A DNA stretch of 64,000 bases from Allohahella marinimesophila. GTDB lineage: Bacteria; Pseudomonadota; Gammaproteobacteria; Pseudomonadales; Oleiphilaceae. The notes beneath the pieces were generated by a model. It saw nothing but the letters and a program-made list of their open reading frames with translations. It ran no database searches and had not been told where the DNA came from. Shown here one piece after another: positions 1 through 8,968 of this stretch. The translations under genes and the position numbers were made by a program. The stretch spans positions 1-64,000 of the forward strand of contig NZ_BAABBO010000005.1 of NCBI RefSeq assembly GCF_039538005.1. The letters are read 5' to 3'. Position 1 is the stretch's first letter. Every line of letters begins with the position of its first letter.

Positions 1-2
1 GC

Positions 3-389
3 GTGAAGTCCAGTACGAACCCCGGCGTCGAAGACGTAGTCACCGTGACTGTCAATGCGCCACCGCCACCGCCTCCGCCAGCGCTCACTGGCCTCTCGAT
101 CTCCGGACCGTCGTCAGTCACCCTGGAAGCCGGCGATAGCCTCGATCTGAATGTTGCACCCGTACCTGCAGATGCGCCCCTTGGAACTGTGGACTGGTTG
201 AGTGATAACCCGGCCATTGCTTCGGTCAACGGCGATGGTCTAGTGGTTGGCACTAGTGCCGGTCAGACCTCCATACGCGTGAAATCCAGCACGAACGCCA
301 GTATTGAAGGCGTGGTCCCCGTGACGGTCAATGCGCCGGCTCCCCCGCCACCACCTCCGCCGCCAGCGCTTACTGGCCTGACAATCACA
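3..389 (+). repeat. Tandem coding repeat in the Ig-like gene (units about 280 bp apart)
   Basis: The stretch at about 3-110 is repeated at about 281-389 with only scattered third-position changes. Both copies encode the K-S-S-T-N end of one Ig-like domain, the polyproline linker and the start of the next domain. A third, more diverged relative lies at about 3238-3310 in the following gene. This is recent duplication or homogenisation of domain units. Confidence 0.7.
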
Positions 390-692
390 GGCCCCTCGCC
401 AGCCACGCTGGAAGCAGGTGGCAGCCTTGATTTGGATGTAGCACCCGTACCTGCAGATGCGCCCATTGGGGCCGTGGTATGGGCGAGTTCGGACACCACG
501 ATTGCCACGGTGAATGCTGCTGGTGTCGTGCAAGCCCTCTTGATCGGAGACGTTCAGATCAGTGTCTCCAGTGACGGTGTTCCGGCCGCCCAAATCCTGG
601 TATCTGTCCAACCACCGATGGCCGAGCTGGACCCCGACACTGAAACGCCTCTGGAAGGTGATGATAGTAGCGGCAATACGCAAGAAGAATAG
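3..692 (+). CDS. Bacterial Ig-like (Big_2) repeat protein, 5' end cut by window edge
   Basis: The reading frame is already open at the first base, so the gene begins upstream and only its C-terminal ~229 residues are visible. They hold a repeat tail and two Big_2-type beta-sandwich repeats of about 90 residues, each opening with a LTGL-x-I-x-GP motif and passing through a W-S-x-N/D-x-x-IA-x-V-N core. Proline-only linkers of 7-9 residues (around residues 19-26 and 113-121) join the repeats. The tail after the last repeat is acidic and has no anchor or sorting signal. Such repeats are usual in secreted or surface adhesin-like proteins. The next gene encodes a related protein, and its last repeat is very similar to these. 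Function unknown; secretion is inferred from the domain type because the N-terminus is missing. Confidence 0.8.
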   Translation: MKSSTNPGVEDVVTVTVNAPPPPPPPALTGLSISGPSSVTLEAGDSLDLNVAPVPADAPLGTVDWLSDNPAIASVNGDGLVVGTSAGQTSIRVKSSTNASIEGVVPVTVNAPAPPPPPPPPALTGLTITGPSPATLEAGGSLDLDVAPVPADAPIGAVVWASSDTTIATVNAAGVVQALLIGDVQISVSSDGVPAAQILVSVQPPMAELDPDTETPLEGDDSSGNTQEE

Positions 693-956
693 AGTGGCGG
701 CATCCTCGGATTTATCTCCAGCCGCCAGGTCAGATCTTGCCCCACACTGAATGACGCAACAGGTCTGATGTCCATCTAAAAAACGTATTGGTACGCAAGC
801 CCGGCTGCGCACCTCGAATAGGTCGCACATCCGCTCTAGGCATAACAACGGAGTGTTCACAAAAGGCTACAAGCAGTATCGTATGGTAACATTCGTCCGC
901 CCTAGTCACGTGGTCAAACCCGAATCTGTCTCTAAATTATTGGATTGAAGAACGCT

Positions 957-3472
957 ATGCTCGGATTTTTTAAGTCAGTACGATCTTCGGGGCCTGCAGG
1001 GCCCTTCGTCCGCTGGACCAGCATGATGGCGGCGGCACTGCTGCTGATCGCCTGCGGCGGCGAAAGCGGCGGCGGCGGTGGCAGTGGGCCGCCAGCAGTG
1101 TCTGGCGTAGTGGTCAAGGGACCTGTCAGTGGCTCTGTGGTTTTCGTTTTCAAAGGCGACACCCTCGACCCTGTTGGTCCGGAGACAGTGACTGATTCAC
1201 AAGGGCAATATTCGGTTCGGAATGTCACGAATTATCGTGGTCCTATTCGAATTGAAGTCAACGGCGGGGCCTACATCGATGAGGCCAACAATGCCGATAC
1301 GGCTTTGACTGCCACACTAGAGGCCTACGCAATCATTGAGGACTCGGTTGGGTCCACGACTGCTAACGTTACTCCGCTGACGACACTGGCTGCCGCCCGA
1401 TTGAAAAGACAGGGCGGTATCGCTGACGGCGCTACCATTTCCAATGCGAACAACGACATATCCACCGCTTTTGGTGTCAGTGATATTCTTCGCGTCACAC
1501 CCACCAACCTCCTGTCAAACCGTATAGCTGCCGAGCAGTTGAGCCAGGCAGATCGTTATGGCATTTTGCTCGCCGGCATCAGCCAGCTGGTCTTGAGTGG
1601 TGATCTTGGCCAGACATTGTCAGATGTTCTTGACGCGTTTTCTGATGACCTGGAAGACGGGGCGCTCAATAGCACAGACGGGATTCTGGATGCAGCGCTT
1701 GGTCAATTGGGGGCCCGAAACGCCGTATTGCTGCAAAATATTCCAAGCCAGTCCCTGTTGGCCGTTGCCCAGGCTACCGGTGCAGGCGCGTCAGTCCTCG
1801 AGATTGGACGCATCGAGTTCCTGGTTGATCCAGCAGAACTCGCCGTTGGTGAAACTCGCACTATCAATGCAGCTGTCTTTCCAAGGACCTCTGCAGACAA
1901 CTCGCTCGTCTGGGAGTCAAGCATTCCCGAAATCGTGTCTGTGGACGCCAACGGTGTCGTGACCGCGGTGAGTCCAGGTACCGCCATTGTCAGAGCCACG
2001 AGCGCGAGCAACCCTGGTATATCCGCATCGATCGATATAGCTGTCAGAAACGATAATGGCGTGATACCGCCGCCTCTGACCGGGCTCGAAATCGTGGCGC
2101 CGGCAACAATCGTTCGTGGTGAAACCGCCACAGCCGTCGTTGCGCCGATACCTGCAACGGCTATCAGAGGCGACGTCATCTGGTCATCGAGCGACGAAAG
2201 TGTCATCGCAGTCGGTCCCACAGGCGTGCTGACTGCTTCGAGCGTAGGTCCAGCCACCCTGACCGTTTCAGCCGGCCCCATAAGCCAAAGCGTGCCTATT
2301 GAGGTCATCGCCCCCAATCTGGAAGGTATAGCGATTTCAGGGGCCGAAGAAGTTCCCCAGGGCTCGAACATTCGGCTCAACGTCGCTGCACGGCCATTTG
2401 ATGCGCTGTTTGGCACGGCGGTTCAGTGGAGCAGCAGCAACCCGGCGCTCGCCACTGTCGACCCGAGCGGTCTTGTGACTGGTGTTTCGGTCGGCGAGGT
2501 AGTCATCACTGCGGTGGTCGGCGAGTTCTCGGCAAATATCAGCATCCAGGTGACCCCTCCACCTCTGACCGGCCTGGTCATCACCGCGCCGACGCAGATG
2601 AGCCTTGGGGAAGCGTCGACTGCGACAGTTGCGCCCAATCCTCCGGCCGCAGTGGTGGGCGGAGTAAACTGGAGCTCTGCCGATCCATCGATTATTTCGG
2701 TAGACGCCAACGGCCTGCTGACTGCGAATGCACTGGGTCGAACGAGGATTACAGTTAGTAGCGGCAGTGTCAGTCAGTTCACCGATATTCAGGTAGTGGC
2801 ACCTTCACTTGCTGGCATCATCATTTCGGGAACTGATAGATTAGCCCGAGGCACGACAAGTACGCTTACCGCTCAACCTTCACCAAGCCAGGCTGTTCTT
2901 GGGCCCGTGTTCTGGAGTTCGAGCGCACCTGAAATCGTGAGCGTTTCAGGTGGAGTGATTAACGCCATCCAGACCGGGCAGGCCATCATCACTGCCACTT
3001 CCGGAGCGATTTCTTCGTCCATAGCCATCACGGTAATACCACCGGCAGTGAGCACATTGGCAATTGAGGGCGCAGCTCCCCTTACCGTTGGCGGTGGAGC
3101 GATACAGCTTAGCGCCGTGGCTACGCCTCTAGGAGCGGATACCGGCACCCTCACCTGGTCCAGTGACAATCCGGGGATTGCTTCCGTCAATAATTCAGGT
3201 GTCGTCACCGCCGTCAGTGCGGGGCAGACTACGATTCGCGTGAGATCCAGCACCAATGCAAGCGTGGAAGGCACAGTGTCGATTAATGTTTCAGCGCCGA
3301 CGCCAGAGCCTCCCCCGATCTCTGTTCCAGACCCAGGGCCAGTTAGCCCCCCTGTGGGCGGTGATGATGGAGATGACGACGATGATGACGACGACGACGA
3401 CGACGACGANACGACGACGACGATAATGACGGTATCTTCGGTGGTCTGCTTGGAAAGATCTTTGGTCGCTAA
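957..3472 (+). CDS. Multi-repeat Big_2 lipoprotein with poly-Asp tail (frame broken by an undetermined base)
   Basis: A putative surface lipoprotein of about 840 residues. The ATG at 957 has GAAG seven bases upstream and gives a lipoprotein signal ending in lipobox L-I-A-C, followed by a Gly/Ser linker. A TTG at 945 is open but less likely as the start. After the signal come a carboxypeptidase-regulatory-like beta domain, an alpha-rich region of ~150 residues, then about six Big_2 repeats with W-S-S-S/D cores. The tail is (Asp)n encoded by GAC/GAT repeats. Base 3410 is N. As written, the frame runs to 3479 with a Thr-rich end, but reading N as two bases (CG) keeps the GAC repeat perfect and gives a tail ending G-L-L-G-K-I-F-G-R with TAA at 3470-3472, which I take as the true end. 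Likely role: surface adhesin or structural protein; no partner identified. Confidence 0.8.
3374..3429 (+). repeat. (GAC/GAT)n trinucleotide tract with one N
   Basis: A run of Asp codons, mostly perfect GAC, contains an undetermined base at 3410. The tract length is uncertain because the reading frame only continues sensibly if the N stands for two bases (or two plus a multiple of three). It encodes a poly-aspartate segment near the protein C-terminus. Confidence 0.9.
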
Positions 3473-3500
3473 GCGCTAAACCCTGACCTTTCTAACAAGT

Positions 3501-3534
3501 CCTCTCGTAGTCTTTAACAAGACTCGAGAGGAGG
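3501..3534 (+). promoter_or_regulatory. Hairpin overlapping the ribosome binding site of the small membrane protein
   Basis: The arms CCTCTCG-T-AGTC (3501-3512) and GACT-CGAGAGG (3521-3531) pair over 11 base pairs with one bulged T and an 8-base loop. The 3' arm contains the first half of a perfect GAGGAGG Shine-Dalgarno (3528-3534), five bases before the ATG at 3540. The structure could mask the ribosome site, or be a remnant terminator of the upstream gene; no U-run follows. Confidence 0.55.
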
Positions 3535-3539
3535 TCAGA

Positions 3540-3767
3540 ATGGATAAAACGCCGATTGATACCGCAGAAGCGGAAATTAAAAGGGAGCCAAAGAAAAGTC
3601 TGGTCGTTATCGCAATCGTTTCGATCTGCGAGATCATTATCGGGCTAGTGGTCATCCTGAATACAGATGGCTTAAGCGAACAGTATCTCAACTCAGCTGG
3701 CTGGATTGTCATGCTATTGGGCGTTGCGGGCCTGGTTCTTTACGCCATTTATCGAAAGCCGAAATAA
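3540..3767 (+). CDS. Small two-helix membrane protein
   Basis: A 75-residue protein. Residues 1-18 are charged and hydrophilic. Two hydrophobic helices follow (about 20-40 and 52-71), joined by a short polar loop containing D-G-L-S-E, and the C-terminus is basic (Y-R-K-P-K). A very strong GAGGAGG ribosome site sits five bases ahead of the ATG and is partly inside a hairpin. I do not recognise a family. It stands alone between the Ig-like gene and the convergent response-regulator gene. Likely a small inner-membrane protein of unknown role. Confidence 0.7.
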   Translation: MDKTPIDTAEAEIKREPKKSLVVIAIVSICEIIIGLVVILNTDGLSEQYLNSAGWIVMLLGVAGLVLYAIYRKPK

Positions 3768-3830
3768 TCACCAATCGCCCGCCAGATTTGCTCTGGCAGG
3801 CAAGTTTACCAGGCCACCATCAGGCCGCCA

Positions 3831-5087
3831 TCAGGCCGCCATATAGTTGCCACCCTCGGCCCGTGCGCTTTCAAGCTTTTCTTCTGCCTGCTCGAGCATC
3901 GAGTCCAACGCTAGCCCTCTGGCGTCGCACACGCCACCGCTCAGAGCCACTTCCAGTGTCTGGCCCTCAAGCTCAATATCGCAATCGTTCAAGCGGGCAA
4001 TAATACCGTCGAACAGCGTCGCGCATCGGGCTGCGTCGATACCAGGTAACGCCGCTGCAAAGGTTGGCCCCATCTGGCGACAGACCTGAAAACGTGACAG
4101 TGCCTCGCCCACTAGCTCTCCGACAGTCCTCAGCACGCGATCAGCCACCTCGCGACCATAGTCAGCGTTGATTCTGTCGAAGTCATCGATCTCGAACACC
4201 GCGAGCGACAGCGGTCTGGGGTGCTCGGCAGCCTCGTTCTGTTCGACCAGCTCGTTGGCAAGCTCCCTGAAATGGGCGGCGTTCCATAAGCCGGTCGCCG
4301 GATCGCGCCGCAGGCTGTCCCTGAGTTGTTCCACCAGCTCCAGCGTCTCGACGCAGTTCATCATCCGGCAATAGAATTCTTCCTGATTGAACGGTTTGCG
4401 AAGAAAGTCATTGGCGCCGTTCTTGATGAATTTCGCAGACAGACTGCTCTGCCCTTCACCGGAGAGGCCGAGAATCACCAGGTCGGTCTTTTCGTATTTG
4501 TCACGAAGGAGCTGCGTCAGCTGGAAGCCGTCGATCTGGGGCATGTTGTAGTCGGCGATGAGAATCCGGGTATCGCTGTTGAGCAGCAACTGGCGAATCG
4601 CCTCTGCCCCATTGTCAGCCTCAATCACCTGGTAACGGTGACGCTCCAGAAGATCACGCAGATAGTGCCGCGCTGTTTTCGAATCGTCTGCCACCATGAC
4701 CTTGATGCCTTCGTTGGCCTTGAGGCGCTTCACCAACCGGACGGCATAATTGTAGGAGTAACGTCCCTCCTTGATCACATAGTCGACGATACCCGTAGAC
4801 AGCAGGCTTTCACGCCGCTCTTCGCTAAACGTACCAGTGAGTACGATGGTCGGTATCTTTTTCGACAGACAGAGGTCAACCACCTCGCCGTTCGGGGCGT
4901 CAGGCAAATTGAGGTCGACCAGTGCCGCGAAGAATTCGTCGCGTTCGGCCTCCAGTATGGACACGGCTTCAGCCATACTGGAAGCGAACCTGGCGTCGAT
5001 GTCACCCGCTTTCAGGCAAAGATGCCGAATGATCTTGGTCGTCATGACACTGTCTTCGACAACGAGCAATTTAATGTTCTGGGTCAT
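3831..5087 (-). CDS. REC-REC-GGDEF response regulator with degenerate GGDEF site
   Basis: A PleD-like architecture of 418 residues counted from the ATG at 5087; a TTG four codons upstream is an alternative start. Receiver 1 has acidic pair E11/D12, phospho-acceptor D58 in V-D-L-N-L-P and K106. Receiver 2 has D134/D135, acceptor D179 in A-D-Y-N-M-P and a K-P-F motif. The C-terminal part (about 260-418) starts with the R-D-P-A-T-G-L-W-N box of GGDEF domains, but the signature loop reads M-G-P-T-F (339-343) instead of GG[DE]EF, and the later half is eroded. Diguanylate cyclase activity is therefore unlikely. A phosphorylation-dependent scaffold, or a GTP- or c-di-GMP-binding role, is more plausible. 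The upstream gene, on the same strand, is an envelope protein with no obvious link. The partner kinase is not in the window. Confidence 0.85.
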   Translation of the reverse strand: MTQNIKLLVVEDSVMTTKIIRHLCLKAGDIDARFASSMAEAVSILEAERDEFFAALVDLNLPDAPNGEVVDLCLSKKIPTIVLTGTFSEERRESLLSTGIVDYVIKEGRYSYNYAVRLVKRLKANEGIKVMVADDSKTARHYLRDLLERHRYQVIEADNGAEAIRQLLLNSDTRILIADYNMPQIDGFQLTQLLRDKYEKTDLVILGLSGEGQSSLSAKFIKNGANDFLRKPFNQEEFYCRMMNCVETLELVEQLRDSLRRDPATGLWNAAHFRELANELVEQNEAAEHPRPLSLAVFEIDDFDRINADYGREVADRVLRTVGELVGEALSRFQVCRQMGPTFAAALPGIDAARCATLFDGIIARLNDCDIELEGQTLEVALSGGVCDARGLALDSMLEQAEEKLESARAEGGNYMAA

Positions 5088-5192
5088 GGCAGGAGGCAAC
5101 TCCCTGGCCTGTTAGAGATGAATGGTCTAACAGTATAGACGGCGGCCACAGACCTGCCCGGTTCAGGCGTCCCGCCAGGGGCGCCCGAGCCT

Positions 5193-5855
5193 CTACGGAC
5201 GCAATTTCAGCTGAACTTCACCATCCCGGATTCTGATCGTGTCCACGCCGGCAGCCACCTGCTTCCAGAAACCGGAGCCGCCTTGCTCCGAGGCCGATAC
5301 GAGGTCGACATTCTTGAGATTGCCAAGCCAGGCGTCCGGCAGGGGCACGCCGCCTACGCTTACGCCCTTGAGCGCGATTCGTATGCTTGAATCCTCGAGC
5401 TGAATGATCTCGAGTCCGGCATCGAGTCGTACAGTCTTGCCGGCCATAATTGGAAAATCCGGTGGGAGCGGCACCAGAAACGTGGCACTGGCGGCATCAT
5501 CAGATAGATCAATGGCCAGTTGCTGGGCCATGTCTGTTTCCCGGGCGAGCAAAGCATTCAGTTCGCGCTCGCTGAAGCTCAGCTCGCGCTTGGCGTCGTC
5601 TTCGCTGTACGGCTGGGGCTCGGCACGCACGATCTGTTCAATTTTCTGCTCGAGGGCCTGTTCCTCAGCGCTGTTCAGCTCAACGGGCTCAATATCTGTG
5701 GAAAACACGTAGTTGTACCCGAGCCAGCCAGCGATGAGTAATGCCAAGAGCACGCCAAGGAAAACGGCCATAAAGATCTGCAGAGCACTAGTGGGCGGCT
5801 TCTCGTGTACGCGACCTGACTGGTGTGGGGCCTGTGAAGGCGCAGGCTCGGCCAT
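5193..5855 (-). CDS. Single-pass membrane-anchored protein of unknown function
   Basis: The 220-residue product starts at the ATG at 5855, preceded by AGAGGAGA. An in-frame start 11 codons upstream is weaker. A short Pro/Ser-rich cytoplasmic tail precedes one membrane helix (about residues 26-48), then a periplasmic domain. That domain has an S-F-S-E-R-E-L-N-A-L-L motif near residue 95, reminiscent of the start of YpmS/DUF2140-type envelope proteins, followed by beta-strand-rich sequence ending in a V-Q-L-K-L motif. The similarity is a visual impression only. It lies next to, and divergent from, the MCE lipid-transport operon, so an envelope role is possible. Confidence 0.65.
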   Translation of the reverse strand: MAEPAPSQAPHQSGRVHEKPPTSALQIFMAVFLGVLLALLIAGWLGYNYVFSTDIEPVELNSAEEQALEQKIEQIVRAEPQPYSEDDAKRELSFSERELNALLARETDMAQQLAIDLSDDAASATFLVPLPPDFPIMAGKTVRLDAGLEIIQLEDSSIRIALKGVSVGGVPLPDAWLGNLKNVDLVSASEQGGSGFWKQVAAGVDTIRIRDGEVQLKLRP

Positions 5856-6145
5856 GATTCTCCTCTGAACATGAGTAGGTAGTCCCAAATCGGGGTCTCG
5901 ACTCTATTTATCCGGAGACAGGACCCCCCCTGTCTGTCTACAATTCCTCTACAATAAAGTAAGGTGCGGCCGATTAACCAGAAGTTTCCGGCGCGGCGTT
6001 ACACACAGGTGGTCTCATTAGCGTTCTTCCTAAAAACAATACTCGCGCTTTAGCTCTGCGATGGGCGCGCAATCCGGCAGATTTCAGCGAATTCCTCACG
6101 ATTGAGACCGCCGCAGAAGACAGTCGCTTCGGCGCTGAAACGCTG

Positions 6146-7234
6146 GTGATTTCGCTGCAGGGCAGTTGGACGACACTGCATATAGCCAGACTCGAGTTGG
6201 CTATCAATCGCTTTTGGCAACAGATCTCATCCCAGCGTATTCCGGCTCGTTGCTATATCCATACCAGCGACGTCGATGCACTCGATATATCCGGGACACT
6301 GATTCTGTACCAATCGATAGAGTTCCTCAAAGCTCGTGACTGTGAAGTCGATGTCGAGACCATCGAGGGCGATCGCCTCAATTTCGTCTCCGAACTGATG
6401 CAAGACGTACAGGATGCCGATGTAAAGCCCGAGCGGCCGCCTAATACGCTGGAACAGTCGACAGCCTTTTTGGCAGGCATCGGGCACAGTGTGGTGGATT
6501 CCCTGACCTTTCTGGGTCGCTCCACATTGGCTATGGCTGCGGTTATCCCCTCCCCGAAACGCCTTCGCTTCGCTTCGCTGGTACACCACATCGAGCATAC
6601 CGGGCTGAGGGCAATGCCAGTCGTTGCGCTGATGGCCTTTCTGATCAGTATCGTTCTGGCCTATCAGGGCACAGCACAGTTGAGCCGCTTTGGTGCAGAG
6701 ATCTTCACTATTGATCTCGTGGCCATTTCCATCCTGCGCGAAATGGGCGTTCTCCTGACGGCCATCATGGTTGCTGGCCGCAGCGGAAGTGCATTTGCCG
6801 CCGAGATTGGCGTGATGAAACTGAACCAGGAAATCGCCGCCATGCAGACGCTCGGTATCAATCCAATGAGTGCGCTGGCCGTTCCGAGAATTACTGCATT
6901 GCTGATAACACTGCCGATGCTTACCCTGCTGGCCGTTCTGGTTGGCTTTACGGGCGCAGCGGTGGTCTGCATACTGAGCCTGGACATACCTTTCAGCCTG
7001 TTCATGGAGCGTCTGCAGGCGGCGACCACCCTGACGCATTTCATGGTGGGAATGGCCAAGGCACCTGTATTTGCCTTCCTCATCGCGGTGATAGGCGTTC
7101 GTCAGGGCCTGCTGGTCGAACACTCCGCTGCAGAGGTAGGAAGCAATACCACGCAAGCCGTGGTGCAGGCCATCTTTGCTGTCATCGCTGCGGATGCCGT
7201 ATTTTCGATCATGACCACCGAGCTAGGCATATGA
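6146..7234 (+). CDS. mlaE: MlaE-family lipid ABC transporter permease with N-terminal STAS domain
   Basis: Inner-membrane permease of an MCE-type phospholipid transporter. Residues ~1-95 form a STAS domain (the job done by separate MlaB in E. coli). The rest is the MlaE permease with about five hydrophobic helices and the family motifs R-E-M-G-V-L-L-T-A-I and A-G-R-S-G-S-A-F-A-A-E-I-G near residues 190-220. GTG at 6146 is the first standard start, but no ribosome site precedes it and it would cut into the first STAS strand. The frame stays open and protein-like back to 5978, where only non-standard starts exist, for example ATT at 6017 behind AGGTGG. The gene overlaps the ATPase gene by ATGA. 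Confidence 0.88.
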   Translation: MISLQGSWTTLHIARLELAINRFWQQISSQRIPARCYIHTSDVDALDISGTLILYQSIEFLKARDCEVDVETIEGDRLNFVSELMQDVQDADVKPERPPNTLEQSTAFLAGIGHSVVDSLTFLGRSTLAMAAVIPSPKRLRFASLVHHIEHTGLRAMPVVALMAFLISIVLAYQGTAQLSRFGAEIFTIDLVAISILREMGVLLTAIMVAGRSGSAFAAEIGVMKLNQEIAAMQTLGINPMSALAVPRITALLITLPMLTLLAVLVGFTGAAVVCILSLDIPFSLFMERLQAATTLTHFMVGMAKAPVFAFLIAVIGVRQGLLVEHSAAEVGSNTTQAVVQAIFAVIAADAVFSIMTTELGI

Positions 7235-8013
7235 ATCAGCGCCCCATCATCAAGGTCAGCAATCTGGTCAACCGCTTTGGCAACCAGACTGTGCACGAGC
7301 AGCTTGATTTCGAAATCTTTGCTGGCGAAATTGTGGGCATTGTCGGTGGTTCAGGCACTGGCAAGACCGTCCTGCTCAACAGTATTCTGGGGCTGCAGAA
7401 ACCCAGCAGCGGCAGCATCGAATTCTACGATATCAAGTCGAGAAGCCTGGGTGATGCCGAGCGTTGTCCGACCAGCTGGGGCGTGCTGTTCCAGAGCGGC
7501 GCCCTGTTCAGTAATCTCACTGTGCTCGAGAATATCGTCACGCCGCTCATCGAGCACACGAAAATGAGCGCCCGTACGGTCAAGGAGCTGGCCCTGCTGC
7601 GTATGCGCATGGTGGGTCTGCCACTGAGCGCGCAATTCAAGTACCCTTCGCAGCTGTCGGGGGGAATGGTCAAGCGTGCTGCGCTGGCGCGTGCGTTGGT
7701 CACCGACCCGCGCGTCATCTTCCTAGACGAACCGACCTCTGGTCTTGATCCCATTGCCGCTGAAGAATTCGATGAACTCATTCTCTACCTCAAGCAACAT
7801 CTGGACCTCACGGTCGTGATGATTTCGCACGATCTCGATTCACTGTTCAATACCTGCGACAGAATCGCGGTACTGGTCGACAAGAAAATCAGAGCAGCGA
7901 CGCCAGATGAAATAGTCAATAACGACCATCCGTGGATACAGCGGTACTTCGGGGGCCGTCGCGGTCGCCTTCACAGTCAGGGTTCGGAGGCTCATTCAGT
8001 ACATGGAGCGTGA
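7231..8013 (+). CDS. mlaF: MlaF-type ABC transporter ATPase
   Basis: The 260-residue ATPase energises the MCE lipid transporter with the preceding permease. Walker A is G-G-S-G-T-G-K-T (39-46); the ABC signature is L-S-G-G-M-V-K-R-A, in which the glutamine often seen is replaced by V-K as in MlaF proteins; Walker B is V-I-F-L-D-E-P-T-S-G-L-D, followed by a switch histidine in M-I-S-H-D. The start overlaps the permease stop (ATGA) and the end overlaps the MCE gene by 11 bases, so the operon is translationally coupled. Confidence 0.92.
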   Translation: MNQRPIIKVSNLVNRFGNQTVHEQLDFEIFAGEIVGIVGGSGTGKTVLLNSILGLQKPSSGSIEFYDIKSRSLGDAERCPTSWGVLFQSGALFSNLTVLENIVTPLIEHTKMSARTVKELALLRMRMVGLPLSAQFKYPSQLSGGMVKRAALARALVTDPRVIFLDEPTSGLDPIAAEEFDELILYLKQHLDLTVVMISHDLDSLFNTCDRIAVLVDKKIRAATPDEIVNNDHPWIQRYFGGRRGRLHSQGSEAHSVHGA

Positions 8014-8968
8014 AGCACGATATGTTCTCATCGGCCTTCTGCTGGTCGTTTCGATCGCACTGTCCGTGGTGTTTGTCATCTGGTCGGCCAATTCAGGCGA
8101 AAACGAGGATGCGGTCCGCTACAAGATATTCTTTTCCGAAAGTATCAGCGGCCTCAGCAAAGGCAGTAGCGTTCGTTTTCTGGGGGTGCCAGTCGGCTCC
8201 GTAACAGCATTTTCGATAGGGCGTCTGGGTGATATCGATGCTACGGCACGAACGGCCAACGCAGACGGCGCGAATGACACTGGCGTCATTGTCGAGATCG
8301 CCGTGCAAAAGCGTGTGGATGTCACCGCAGGCACTGTCGCCCGGTTGCAAACGAATGGTCTCACCGGTCGAGCCACCATAGAACTGCAGTCGCGACGTGT
8401 CGGCAGTGACAGCGATGCCAGCTTCGAGGGCGTCATACCCGGCAAGGCTTCGTCCCTGGGACAGTTGACCGATCAGCTTCCAGATATCGCAGAAAATATT
8501 GGCGAAACCTTCGAGCGTATCGAACGACTACTCTCGGATCAGGTTATCGAGGATACACAGGCAACATTGTCTCAGCTCAGAGAGACCTCGGGGCAATTCG
8601 ACAAGGTCTCTCGCTTACTGGAAAACCTTATCCAGGAGGTCAGAGTGACCAACTCGCAGGTACAGGATATGGTGCCACGCTATATAGCGCTGGCAGACGA
8701 TATGAATAACAAGACCTTGCCGGCAGTTCGTGAATCAGCCGTCCGCATGCAGGCTACCGCAGGGCTGATTTCCCAACAGATGACCGACAATTCCAGCGCC
8801 TTTCGTGGTTTCATTGGAGATAGTCGGCAGTCCATGGAGATTATCAGGGATCAGATGATCCAGACTTCGGAAAAGGTTCGGGAATTCACGGATGAGCTGA
8901 GAGAGAATCCTTCCCGGCTCGTTTACAAACAGCGCGAATACGGTGTTTCCTTTGATGATGAAGAATAA
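8003..8968 (+). CDS. mlaD: MlaD-like MCE-domain protein
   Basis: The 321-residue protein has one N-terminal membrane anchor (about 7-29) and a single MCE beta-barrel domain (about 38-115) carrying the characteristic G-L-x-x-G-S-S-V-R-F-L-G-V-P-V-G stretch. A long helical, coiled-coil-like region (about 150-300) follows. MCE proteins form hexameric rings that pass lipids across the periplasm. At 321 residues it is longer than E. coli MlaD (~180), the extra length being the helical tail, as in longer MCE proteins that build a needle. It overlaps the genes on both sides. Confidence 0.9.
   Translation: MEREARYVLIGLLLVVSIALSVVFVIWSANSGENEDAVRYKIFFSESISGLSKGSSVRFLGVPVGSVTAFSIGRLGDIDATARTANADGANDTGVIVEIAVQKRVDVTAGTVARLQTNGLTGRATIELQSRRVGSDSDASFEGVIPGKASSLGQLTDQLPDIAENIGETFERIERLLSDQVIEDTQATLSQLRETSGQFDKVSRLLENLIQEVRVTNSQVQDMVPRYIALADDMNNKTLPAVRESAVRMQATAGLISQQMTDNSSAFRGFIGDSRQSMEIIRDQMIQTSEKVREFTDELRENPSRLVYKQREYGVSFDDEE

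Noticed and set aside
3374..3429. GAC tract as a CRISPR-like or regulatory repeat
   Set aside because: It is an in-frame Asp codon run without spacers.
6227..7156. 309-codon open frame opposite the MlaE permease
   Set aside because: Antisense shadow; Gln/His/Cys-rich composition and no family signs.
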